Assembly (NCBI RefSeq): GCF_900104085.1
Contig: NZ_FNLD01000003.1
Location: 741,001-805,000, forward strand
Source of the DNA: Pseudoxanthomonas sp. CF125
Lineage (GTDB): Bacteria > Pseudomonadota > Gammaproteobacteria > Xanthomonadales > Xanthomonadaceae
Direction: 5' to 3'
Length of the DNA: 64,000 nucleotides
Shown here: positions 50,813 through 58,702 of the stretch, one piece after another
How the letters are laid out: the number at the start of each line of letters is the position of its first letter
Position numbering within the stretch: the first letter of the stretch is position 1
Program-made: the position numbers and the translations under genes
The notes under the pieces: model-generated
What the model was told of the DNA's origin: nothing
The model's input: only the letters and a program-made list of their open reading frames with translations
Databases searched by the model: none

Positions 50813-53080
50813 ATGCATGCAATCCGTAATCGGCCTGCACAGGCGGCACCGCAGAAGAGCACGGCCTTGCGATGGTTGGCGTTCTTCGCGGGCCCACTGT
50901 TTGCGGGCCTGTTCGCCTGCTCGGATATAGCGCAGGGTTCGCCGGCCGCTGAAGTCGCTTACCGCTGGAACAATGTGGCCATCGGCGGCGGCGGCTTCGT
51001 CACCGGACTGTCGTTCCATCCCGCCGAGAAGGGATTGGCCTATGCGCGCACCGATGTCGGCGGCGCCTACCGCTGGGACATGGCGGGAAAGCGCTGGGTG
51101 GCGCTGACCGATTGGATCGGCGTCGAGGACGTCAATCTGACCGGTATCGAAAGCTTGGCTATCGATCCCTCCGACTCCGAGCGCGTCTATCTGGCGGCGG
51201 GTACCTACACTAATCCGAAGGTCGGCAATGGCGCCATCCTGCGTTCGCAGGATCGTGGCCGCACGTTCCTGCGTACCGACTTGCCGTTCAAGCTGGGCGG
51301 CAACGAATTGTCGCGTGGCAACGGCGAGCGGTTGGCGGTGGATCCCAACGACGGCCGAGTGCTGCTGTTCGGCACCCGCCGCGATGGTTTGTGGCGCAGC
51401 GAAGACCATGGCTCGCGCTGGTCGAAGGTGGAGAGCTTTCCCGCCATCGCCACCTCGCCCGCGGCCAGCGCGCAGGGCTGGAATCGCGTCCAGCAGATAG
51501 GCATCGTGTTCGTCGAGTTCGATGCCGGCAGCGGCCGTGCCGGCCACTCGACGCCGCGTATCTACGCGGGCGTCTCCACGCAGGAAACGAGCCTCTATGT
51601 CTCCGACGACGCCGGCCGCAGCTGGCAAGCGGTGGAAGGGCAGCCGGTCGGATTGCGTCCCAACCACATGGCCCGCGGCAGCGATGGTACCTACTACTTG
51701 AGCTATGCCGACTTGCCGGGCCCGGACAAGATGAGCGACGGCGCGGTGTGGAAGTACGTTCCCGCCACCGGCGCCTGGACCGACATCACGCCGGTACCGC
51801 AATCCACCGATACCGAGAAAGACGGTTTCGGTTGGGGCGCGGTAACAGTGGATCCGCAGAATCCTCAGGTACTGCTGGCCAGCACATTCACCCGCTACGG
51901 GCCGCACGACGACATCTTCCGCAGCACCGATGGCGGCGTCACTTGGCAGCCGCTGTTCGCGCGTTCGGATTTCGACCACAGCGTGTCGCGCTGGACGGCG
52001 GATCACACACCGCACTGGATGGCCGACATCGAGATCAATCCGTTCGACAGCGACGAAGCGATGTTCGTGACCGGCTACGGCATCTGGGCCTCGCGCAACC
52101 TGACTGCGTTCGACGACGGCAAGTCGAAAGTGAAGTGGTGGTTCAAGAACACCAACCTGGAAGAAACCGTGCCGCTGGATCTGATCAGCCCGCCGGAAGG
52201 CGCGCACCTGCTCAGTGCGGTGGGCGATATCGACGGCTTCCGCCACGATGACTTGGCCGTGCCGCCCTTGCAGTTCTCCGGTCCTCGTTTGACCAATGGC
52301 GAAAGCATCGCCTACGCCGGCCAGGTGCCGTTGACCGTGGTCCGCAGCGGTACGGTGCGCGATCGCAACAACAACGAAGTGCGCGCGGCGTATTCGCTGG
52401 ATGGCGGCAAGAGTTGGGAACTGTTCGCCAGCGAACCGCCGCAGGGCGAGGGCGCCGGACATATCACCATCGCCGCCGACGGCAAGCGCGTGATCTGGAC
52501 GCCGTTGAAATCGGGGGCATGGATCACCGCCGATTTCGGCAAGCACTGGCAGAAGGTCAAAGGCGTGCCCGATACCACGGTGATCGAGGCCGACCGGGTG
52601 GACGAAGGCATCTATTACGGATTCGACGGCCTCACCGGCAAGCTGTACGTCAGCGGCAACGGCGGCGTGGAATTCAAAGAGGCCCAGGGCGTGGTGGGCG
52701 AATTCGGCGATTGGTTCCATCCCGAAGTGCATCCCGATCCGCTGCACAGCGGCGTGGTCTATCTCACCGCCTCCTGGCGCGGACTGCTGCGCTGGTCCTC
52801 GGGCAAGCTGGAACGGTTGCCCGGCGTGGAGAACGCGCATTCGCTGGGGTTGGGCAAACCGAAGGAAGGCAGCGACACGCCGGCGCTGTACCTGTTCGGG
52901 CAGATCGCCGGCAAGACCGGCCTGTACCGTTCCGACGACGACGGCCGGCGCTGGACCCGCATCGACGACGACGCGCACCGCTACGGCAAGATATATCGCG
53001 TCACCGGCGATCCACGCCTGTATGGGCGGGTGTATTTCGCTACCGGCGGACGGGGAATCGTGTATGGCGATCCGCGCTGA
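50813..53080 (+). CDS. Endo-xyloglucanase, GH74
   Basis: A 755-residue two-propeller GH74 enzyme. The first catalytic Asp is Asp81 in RTDVGGAYRWD; the second is probably Asp472 in LLSAVGDIDGFRHDD. BNR/Asp-box repeats include SQDRGRTFLR, SEDHGSRWSK, SDDAGRSWQA, STDGGVTWQP, SLDGGKSWEL and SDDDGRRWTR. It cuts the xyloglucan backbone. The signal region GPLFAGLFACSD contains LFAC, a plausible lipobox. No carbohydrate-binding module follows the propellers. It leads a tight run of genes, each starting within or close to the previous one. Confidence 0.92.
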   Translation: MHAIRNRPAQAAPQKSTALRWLAFFAGPLFAGLFACSDIAQGSPAAEVAYRWNNVAIGGGGFVTGLSFHPAEKGLAYARTDVGGAYRWDMAGKRWVALTDWIGVEDVNLTGIESLAIDPSDSERVYLAAGTYTNPKVGNGAILRSQDRGRTFLRTDLPFKLGGNELSRGNGERLAVDPNDGRVLLFGTRRDGLWRSEDHGSRWSKVESFPAIATSPAASAQGWNRVQQIGIVFVEFDAGSGRAGHSTPRIYAGVSTQETSLYVSDDAGRSWQAVEGQPVGLRPNHMARGSDGTYYLSYADLPGPDKMSDGAVWKYVPATGAWTDITPVPQSTDTEKDGFGWGAVTVDPQNPQVLLASTFTRYGPHDDIFRSTDGGVTWQPLFARSDFDHSVSRWTADHTPHWMADIEINPFDSDEAMFVTGYGIWASRNLTAFDDGKSKVKWWFKNTNLEETVPLDLISPPEGAHLLSAVGDIDGFRHDDLAVPPLQFSGPRLTNGESIAYAGQVPLTVVRSGTVRDRNNNEVRAAYSLDGGKSWELFASEPPQGEGAGHITIAADGKRVIWTPLKSGAWITADFGKHWQKVKGVPDTTVIEADRVDEGIYYGFDGLTGKLYVSGNGGVEFKEAQGVVGEFGDWFHPEVHPDPLHSGVVYLTASWRGLLRWSSGKLERLPGVENAHSLGLGKPKEGSDTPALYLFGQIAGKTGLYRSDDDGRRWTRIDDDAHRYGKIYRVTGDPRLYGRVYFATGGRGIVYGDPR

Positions 53081-53093
53081 ATGCTCCATCAGC

Positions 53094-54956
53094 ATGAGCT
53101 CGCTGCGCCGACTCGCTGTCGCGTTGCTGGCGTGCTCGCCATTGGCCTGCGCGCCGTTGCTGGCGAATGCGCAGGGATACACGCCGCGTCCACAGGAGCG
53201 CGTGTCCGATGCGCCGGTGCCCACGCCGATTGCTGAGCCTGCCTCCACACCGTTGACCAACTTGCCGGGTCGCCAACGGCGCAGCCTCAACGGCAAATGG
53301 CAGGCGCTGGTGGACGGGTACGCCGACGGCATCGGCGACTGGAAGGCGGTCTGGAAAGACCGTACCGCGACAGGCAAGACCCAGTTCTTCGAATACGGAT
53401 TCGACGACAGCGTTACCCTGGAAGTGCCGGGCGATTTCAATACGCAGCGGCCGGAGCTGACCTGGCTGGAAGGTTCGGTGTGGTATCGCAAGGCGTTCGA
53501 ATACGATGCTGCCCACGGCAATGGACGGCGGCTGTTCGTCCACTTCGGCGCCGCCAATTACCGCACCGACGTGTTTCTCAACGGCGAGAAGCTCGGCAGC
53601 CACGAAGGCGGGTTCACGCCGTTCCAGTTCGAACTGACCGGGCGGTTGAAGGACGGCGAGAACCGCCTGCTGGTGCATGTCAACAACGAACGCCGCAAGG
53701 ACGGCATTCCGGCGCAGGGCTTCGACTGGTTCAACTATGGCGGGTTGACCCGCGACGTGGATCTGGTCGAAACGCCGGTGACCTATATCCAGGATTATTC
53801 CCTGCAGCTTGCGCCGGATTCGTTGCGACGGGTAGACGGCTGGGTGCAACTGGCCGGCACGGCGCCGCGGCAGCCGGTGCGCGTGCGCATTCCGGAACTG
53901 GGCGTGGACGTGCGCACCCAGGCCGGCGCCGACGGTCGCGCGCCGCTGCGCTTCGAGGCGCCGTTCGCATTGTGGTCGCCTGCGAAACCCAAGCTGTACC
54001 GCGTGGAGGTCTCCACGCCGCAAGAGTCGCTGCAGGAAGACATAGGTTTCCGCAACATCGCCGTGCGCGGCGACGCGCTGCTGCTCAACGGCGAGCCGCT
54101 GTTCCTGCGCGGCGTCAATTTCCACGAAGAAATCGACGGCCGCCGCGCGCATTCCGAAGCCGATGCGCAGCGCATGCTGGAGCAGGCCAAACAGCTGGGC
54201 GCCAATTTCGTGCGTCTGGCGCACTACCCGCACAGCGAACACCTGGTGCGCTTGGCCGATCGCATGGGCCTGCTGCTGTGGCAGGAGATCCCGGTCTACC
54301 AGGGCATCGACTTCGCCGCCGCCGGCATGCAGGACAAGCTCGAGGCGATGCTGGCGGAGATGATCGGCCGCGACCGCAACCGTGCCGCGGTCATCGTATG
54401 GGGCATCGCCAATGAGACTTCGCCCGGCCCTGCGCGCAATGCGGCGCTCTCCACGCTGGCGCAACAGGCGCGCCGGTTGGATCCCACGCGGCTGGTCAGC
54501 GCGGCGTTCTATGGACCCGGTTTCAACAGTGGCACATTGACCGTCGCCGATCCGTTGGTCGCATCGCTCGATGTGGTCGGCATCAACGAATACTTCGGCT
54601 GGTACACGCCCTGGCCGGTCGAACCCGAGCAAGCAGTGTGGAAGCCGTTCGGCAAGCCGCTGCTGATCACCGAATTCGGCGCCGAGGCGCGCTACGGCCA
54701 TCACGGCGCGGCCGATGTGGCCAGCGCCTGGAACGAGGAATTCCAGGCCGAGTTCTATCGAAAACAGCTGCGCATGCTGGCGCGTATTCCGTTCCTGCGC
54801 GGCACGGCGCCCTGGGTGATGATGGACTTCCGCTCGCCGGTACGGATGCATCCGTTCCAGTCCGGCTATAACCGCAAGGGGCTATTGTCCGAACGCGGCG
54901 AGCGCAAGCTGGCCTGGCAGGTGATCCACGACTATTACGCGGAGGTTGGACGGTGA
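53094..54956 (+). CDS. GH2-family glycoside hydrolase (probable beta-galactosidase or beta-glucuronidase)
   Basis: A 620-residue GH2 enzyme. The N-terminal sugar-binding domain (SLNGKWQALVDG, YGFDDSVTLEVPGDFNTQRP, GSVWYRKAF) precedes the immunoglobulin-like domain and the catalytic barrel. FLRGVNFHEEIDGR, the acid/base Glu441 in GIANETSPG, and the nucleophile Glu527 in LLITEFGAEARYGHHG are present. The signal (LRRLAVALLACSPLACAPLL) has LLAC and could be lipidated. I use the ATG at 53094; an in-frame ATG at 53064 overlaps GH74. The next gene overlaps its stop (GTGA). The sugar specificity is not decided by sequence alone. Confidence 0.87.
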   Translation: MSSLRRLAVALLACSPLACAPLLANAQGYTPRPQERVSDAPVPTPIAEPASTPLTNLPGRQRRSLNGKWQALVDGYADGIGDWKAVWKDRTATGKTQFFEYGFDDSVTLEVPGDFNTQRPELTWLEGSVWYRKAFEYDAAHGNGRRLFVHFGAANYRTDVFLNGEKLGSHEGGFTPFQFELTGRLKDGENRLLVHVNNERRKDGIPAQGFDWFNYGGLTRDVDLVETPVTYIQDYSLQLAPDSLRRVDGWVQLAGTAPRQPVRVRIPELGVDVRTQAGADGRAPLRFEAPFALWSPAKPKLYRVEVSTPQESLQEDIGFRNIAVRGDALLLNGEPLFLRGVNFHEEIDGRRAHSEADAQRMLEQAKQLGANFVRLAHYPHSEHLVRLADRMGLLLWQEIPVYQGIDFAAAGMQDKLEAMLAEMIGRDRNRAAVIVWGIANETSPGPARNAALSTLAQQARRLDPTRLVSAAFYGPGFNSGTLTVADPLVASLDVVGINEYFGWYTPWPVEPEQAVWKPFGKPLLITEFGAEARYGHHGAADVASAWNEEFQAEFYRKQLRMLARIPFLRGTAPWVMMDFRSPVRMHPFQSGYNRKGLLSERGERKLAWQVIHDYYAEVGR

Positions 54957-56887
54957 GACGCACTCTTTTTATCGGACTGGGACTGATGTTGCTGGCGGCG
55001 CAGCCCGTGCAGGCGAAGATCGCGCTGCCGCTGATGTTTTCCGATGGCGCCGTGCTGCAGCGCGACCAGCCGTTGCCGGTCTGGGGCTGGGCGGCGCCGG
55101 GCGCGAAGATCGAAGTCGCGTTCGACGGCCGCAGCGCGGAAGCCACGGCTTCCAGCGATGGCGCGTGGCGGGTCGAACTGCCCGCGCACGCAGCGGGCGG
55201 ACCTTATCTGCTTAAGATCAGCGAAAACGGCGGCGACGCTACTACCGTGCACGATGTGCTGGTCGGCGACGTGTGGCTGGCTTCGGGCCAGTCGAACATG
55301 GAGTGGCCGGTTGCGCAGGCCAAGGACGCGCAGCGGGAAATCGCAAGCGCCGGCGACAATCGCATCCGCCATTTCAAAGTACCCAAGTCGTGGTCGGGCC
55401 AACCGGAAGCGCGCTTGACCGGCGGCCAATGGCAGGCGGCATCGCCGCAAACGGTGGGCGCGTTTTCGGCGGTCGGGTATTTCTTCGCGCGCGACCTGCG
55501 GGCGAAGACGGGCGTACCCATCGGCATCATCGACAGTACCTGGGGCGGCAGCCGCATCGAGGCCTGGACCGATGCCGCTACCCAGGGACTGGATGCGCAG
55601 GCAGTCGTGCGGCAGGCCAGTGAAGCGCAGGCGCGCGATCAAGCCGCAGTGGCCGAGACCCATGCACGCCTGGCGCGCTGGCCGCAGAAGGGGGTCGATA
55701 CCTCGCGGTGGAACCAGGCCGGTTTCGACGACCGCGACTGGGACCGCATTGCGGTGCCGGGTTTGTGGGAAGGCGGCGGCTACAACGGCATGGATGGGGA
55801 GGCGTGGTATCGCGCCAGCTTCACTCTGAGCGATGCCGAAGCCAAGGCGGGCGTCGTGCTGGGCGTCGGCCGCATCGACGATTCCGACATCACCTGGGTC
55901 AATGGTCAGCAGGTGGGCGAAACGCGCATGCAGTACAACCTGCCGCGCCAGTACTCAGTGCCACCGCAGGCGCTGCACGCGGGTGTCAACAAGGTTGCGG
56001 TGCGAGTGCAGGATTTCGGCGGCGGCGGCGGCATCCATGGCGCCGCCGGCGAAGTGTTCGTGCAGCCGCAAGGCGCGGCCAAGCGGCCGTTGGACGGCGA
56101 GTGGAAATTCCGGCCGGCGCAGGTGTCGGTGGCGATGATCGACGACAAGAACCAGTATCCCGCGCTGCTGTACAACCAGATGATCCGCCCGCTGCGGCCG
56201 TATCCGGTGCGCGGGGTAATCTGGTACCAGGGCGAAGCCAACGCGACCGCGGCCGACGCTTACCGTTACCGCGACCAGTTCGCCGCCATGATCGGGCAAT
56301 GGCGCAGCGACTGGAAACAGCCGGCCATGCCGTTCCTGTGGGTGCAGCTGGCCAATTTCATCTCCGGTGCGGATGTTCCCGGCCAAAGCGCCGGTGCCGG
56401 CAGTCCGTGGGCGCTGCTGCGCGAATCGCAGTCGCACACGCTGGCTCTGCCGGCTACCGCGCAAGCGGTGGCCATCGATATCGGCGATCCGAACGACATC
56501 CATCCGCTGAACAAGCAGGAAGTCGGCCGCCGTCTGGCGCTGGCCGCGCGCCATGTGGCTTATGGCGAATCGCTGGTGTATTCCGGCCCGGTTTATCGCG
56601 CAGCCAAGTTCAAAGGGCGCGAGGCCAGGGTGGAGTTCGGTCCATCCACCACTGCGTTGGCGGTGCGCGGCGGAGGCGATGAAGTGCATGGTTTCGAACT
56701 GGCCGGCGCCGACCGCCGCTTCCATCCGGCGCGCGCCGTTCTCCGCGGCGACGCCGTCGTGGTGACCAGCGATGCGGTCGCACAACCGCAGGCAGTGCGC
56801 TATGCATGGAGCGACAACCCCGAACAAGCCGATCTGATCAACCGCGATAGCTTGCCTGCATCGCCTTTCCGCAGCGATAGCTGGTAA
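54953..56887 (+). CDS. Sialate O-acetylesterase-like xyloglucan acetylesterase (CE20 type)
   Basis: A 644-residue exported SGNH hydrolase. Ser114 is in ASGQSNMEWPV, Gly/Asn blocks are GIIDSTWGGSRIEAWTD and VIWYQGEANATAADAYRYR, and the Asp515/His517 dyad is in DIHPLNKQEVGRR. Between about residues 245 and 375 a jelly-roll-like insert (DDRDWDRIAVPGLWEGGG, YRASFTLSDAEAKAG) resembles a carbohydrate-binding domain, the layout described for the Xanthomonas citri xyloglucan acetylesterase of family CE20. It starts with GTG overlapping the GH2 stop. Confidence 0.85.
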   Translation: MRRTLFIGLGLMLLAAQPVQAKIALPLMFSDGAVLQRDQPLPVWGWAAPGAKIEVAFDGRSAEATASSDGAWRVELPAHAAGGPYLLKISENGGDATTVHDVLVGDVWLASGQSNMEWPVAQAKDAQREIASAGDNRIRHFKVPKSWSGQPEARLTGGQWQAASPQTVGAFSAVGYFFARDLRAKTGVPIGIIDSTWGGSRIEAWTDAATQGLDAQAVVRQASEAQARDQAAVAETHARLARWPQKGVDTSRWNQAGFDDRDWDRIAVPGLWEGGGYNGMDGEAWYRASFTLSDAEAKAGVVLGVGRIDDSDITWVNGQQVGETRMQYNLPRQYSVPPQALHAGVNKVAVRVQDFGGGGGIHGAAGEVFVQPQGAAKRPLDGEWKFRPAQVSVAMIDDKNQYPALLYNQMIRPLRPYPVRGVIWYQGEANATAADAYRYRDQFAAMIGQWRSDWKQPAMPFLWVQLANFISGADVPGQSAGAGSPWALLRESQSHTLALPATAQAVAIDIGDPNDIHPLNKQEVGRRLALAARHVAYGESLVYSGPVYRAAKFKGREARVEFGPSTTALAVRGGGDEVHGFELAGADRRFHPARAVLRGDAVVVTSDAVAQPQAVRYAWSDNPEQADLINRDSLPASPFRSDSW

Positions 56888-56904
56888 TCAAGGAGAACCA
56901 CCGG

Positions 56905-58608
56905 ATGACGATACGAATCCCGACCGTCGTTGCCTCTGCCCGCCTGCTGCGATCGGCAACGGTATTGGCGCTGTTCGCGTTGCTGGTGGCGTGCAAGCCG
57001 TCCGAGGCGCCTGTGGGTGCGGCGCCGGCCGAAACCAGAAGCGAATCCAAGCCGAAGGCGCAGAGCGCCGAAGCGCCGATCCCGAAACTGGTGAGCGAGA
57101 ACGGCCGCCATGCGTTGCTGGTAGACGGCGAGCCCTTTCTGCTGCTGGGCGCGCAGGTGAACAACTCCAGCAACTATCCGGCCGCACTCGAAAAAGTGTG
57201 GCCCGCCATCGAAGTGCTGAAGCCCAATACGGTGATGGTGCCGATCGCCTGGGAGCAGGTCGAGCCGCAGGAAGGCAAGTTCGATTTCTCCTTCCTCGAC
57301 ACCTTGCTGGCGCAGGCGCGCGAGCACGACGTGCGGCTGGTGCTGCTGTGGTTCGCGACCTGGAAGAACAACGGACCCAACTACGCGCCGGCCTGGGTGA
57401 AGCTGGACAACAAGCGCTTCCCGCGCGTCGTCACTGCCGACGGCAGGACGCTTAACTCCCTGTCGCCGCTGGCCGCCGAGACGCTGGAAGCCGACAAGAA
57501 AGCCTTCGTGCAGTTGATGCGCCATCTGAAGCAGGCCGATCCGCAGCGCACCGTCATCATGGTGCAGCCGGAGAACGAACCCGGCACCTACGGCGCGCCG
57601 CGCGATTTTTCGCCGCTGGCGCAGAAGGCGTTCGATGGGCCGGTGCCGGAAACGCTGATCAAGAAGATGGGCAAGCAGCCCGGCAACTGGAAGCAGGCGT
57701 TCGGCAACGACGCAGACGAGTTCTTCCATGCCTGGCATGTGGCGCACTACATCGATCAAGTCGCCGCGGCGGGCAAGGCCGAGTATCCGTTGCCGATGTA
57801 CGTGAACGCGGCATTGCGCGATCCGTTCACGCCCGGCCTGCCCGGGCAGTACGAGAGCGGCGGTCCCACCGACAACGTACTGGAGATCTACAAGGCGGCC
57901 GCGCCCAACATAGACCTGCTGGCGCCGGACATCTACATGCGCGAGTACGACAAGTACACCACCGTGCTGGACCGCTATTCGCGCCCCGACAACGCCTTGC
58001 TGGTGGCCGAAACCGGCAACGACACGATGTTCGCGCGCTATTTCTTCGCGGCATTGGGCCAGCAGGCCATCGGCTGGTCGCCGTTCGGCATCGACTACAC
58101 GCGCTATTCCAACTGGCCGCTGGGGGCCAAGCGCATGTCGCCCGAATCGCTGGAGCCGTTCGCGCTGAACTATCGTCTGGTGCGGCCGGCCGCACGGGTG
58201 CTGGCCAAGCTGAGCTTCGAAGGCAAGGTGCATGGCGTCGCCGAACAGGCCGGCCAGCCCGTGCAGACGATCAAGCTCAACGACCGCTGGAATGCGGTGA
58301 TCACCTATGGCGTGCCGCAGTTCTGGTTCCAGGGCGAAGCGCCTGGCAATCCGGAGCCGGTGGGCGCGGCATTGATCGCAGAAACCGGTACCGACGAATT
58401 CCTGGTCACCGCCTATCACGCACGGGTGAACATCGTCGCTGTCGATCCCGCCGTCGCCGCACGGCAGATCTACGACCGCGTCGAGGAAGGTACTTACGAA
58501 AACAACCAATGGAAGTTCCAGCGCGTCTGGAACGGCGACCAGACCGATTATGGGCTGAATTTTTCCAGCGCCGATCAGCTGCTGAAGGTGAAGCTGGCGA
58601 CGTACTGA
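56905..58608 (+). CDS. Beta-galactosidase, GH35 with DUF5597 tail
   Basis: A 567-residue enzyme. A lipoprotein signal (LALFALLVAC, lipobox LVAC) is followed by a Glu/Ser/Ala linker to about residue 55. The GH35 barrel has AWEQVEPQEGKFDFSFLD, the acid/base Glu225 in QPENEPG and the nucleophile Glu369 in LLVAETGND. The C-terminal ~150 residues match the DUF5597 domain attached to bacterial GH35 enzymes. It would remove beta-galactose from xyloglucan side chains. The gene starts 17 bases after the esterase, with AAGGAGA ahead of the ATG. Confidence 0.92.
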   Translation: MTIRIPTVVASARLLRSATVLALFALLVACKPSEAPVGAAPAETRSESKPKAQSAEAPIPKLVSENGRHALLVDGEPFLLLGAQVNNSSNYPAALEKVWPAIEVLKPNTVMVPIAWEQVEPQEGKFDFSFLDTLLAQAREHDVRLVLLWFATWKNNGPNYAPAWVKLDNKRFPRVVTADGRTLNSLSPLAAETLEADKKAFVQLMRHLKQADPQRTVIMVQPENEPGTYGAPRDFSPLAQKAFDGPVPETLIKKMGKQPGNWKQAFGNDADEFFHAWHVAHYIDQVAAAGKAEYPLPMYVNAALRDPFTPGLPGQYESGGPTDNVLEIYKAAAPNIDLLAPDIYMREYDKYTTVLDRYSRPDNALLVAETGNDTMFARYFFAALGQQAIGWSPFGIDYTRYSNWPLGAKRMSPESLEPFALNYRLVRPAARVLAKLSFEGKVHGVAEQAGQPVQTIKLNDRWNAVITYGVPQFWFQGEAPGNPEPVGAALIAETGTDEFLVTAYHARVNIVAVDPAVAARQIYDRVEEGTYENNQWKFQRVWNGDQTDYGLNFSSADQLLKVKLATY

Positions 58609-58702
58609 ATTGCAAGGTATCGACGGCGTTCGGCGATCGTTGCCGGAATCCGTAGCGGCGGGTCTGGCCCGTCCCACACGAATCGAAAGGGAGGAGCGGA
58701 AA

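Noticed and set aside
47642-53557. A 1971-codon open frame on the minus strand, antisense to TBDR2 and GH74
   Set aside because: It is the mirror of two strongly supported genes. High GC at third codon positions suppresses stops on the opposite strand. The translation is repetitive in Ala, Val, Gln, Arg and His without family motifs.
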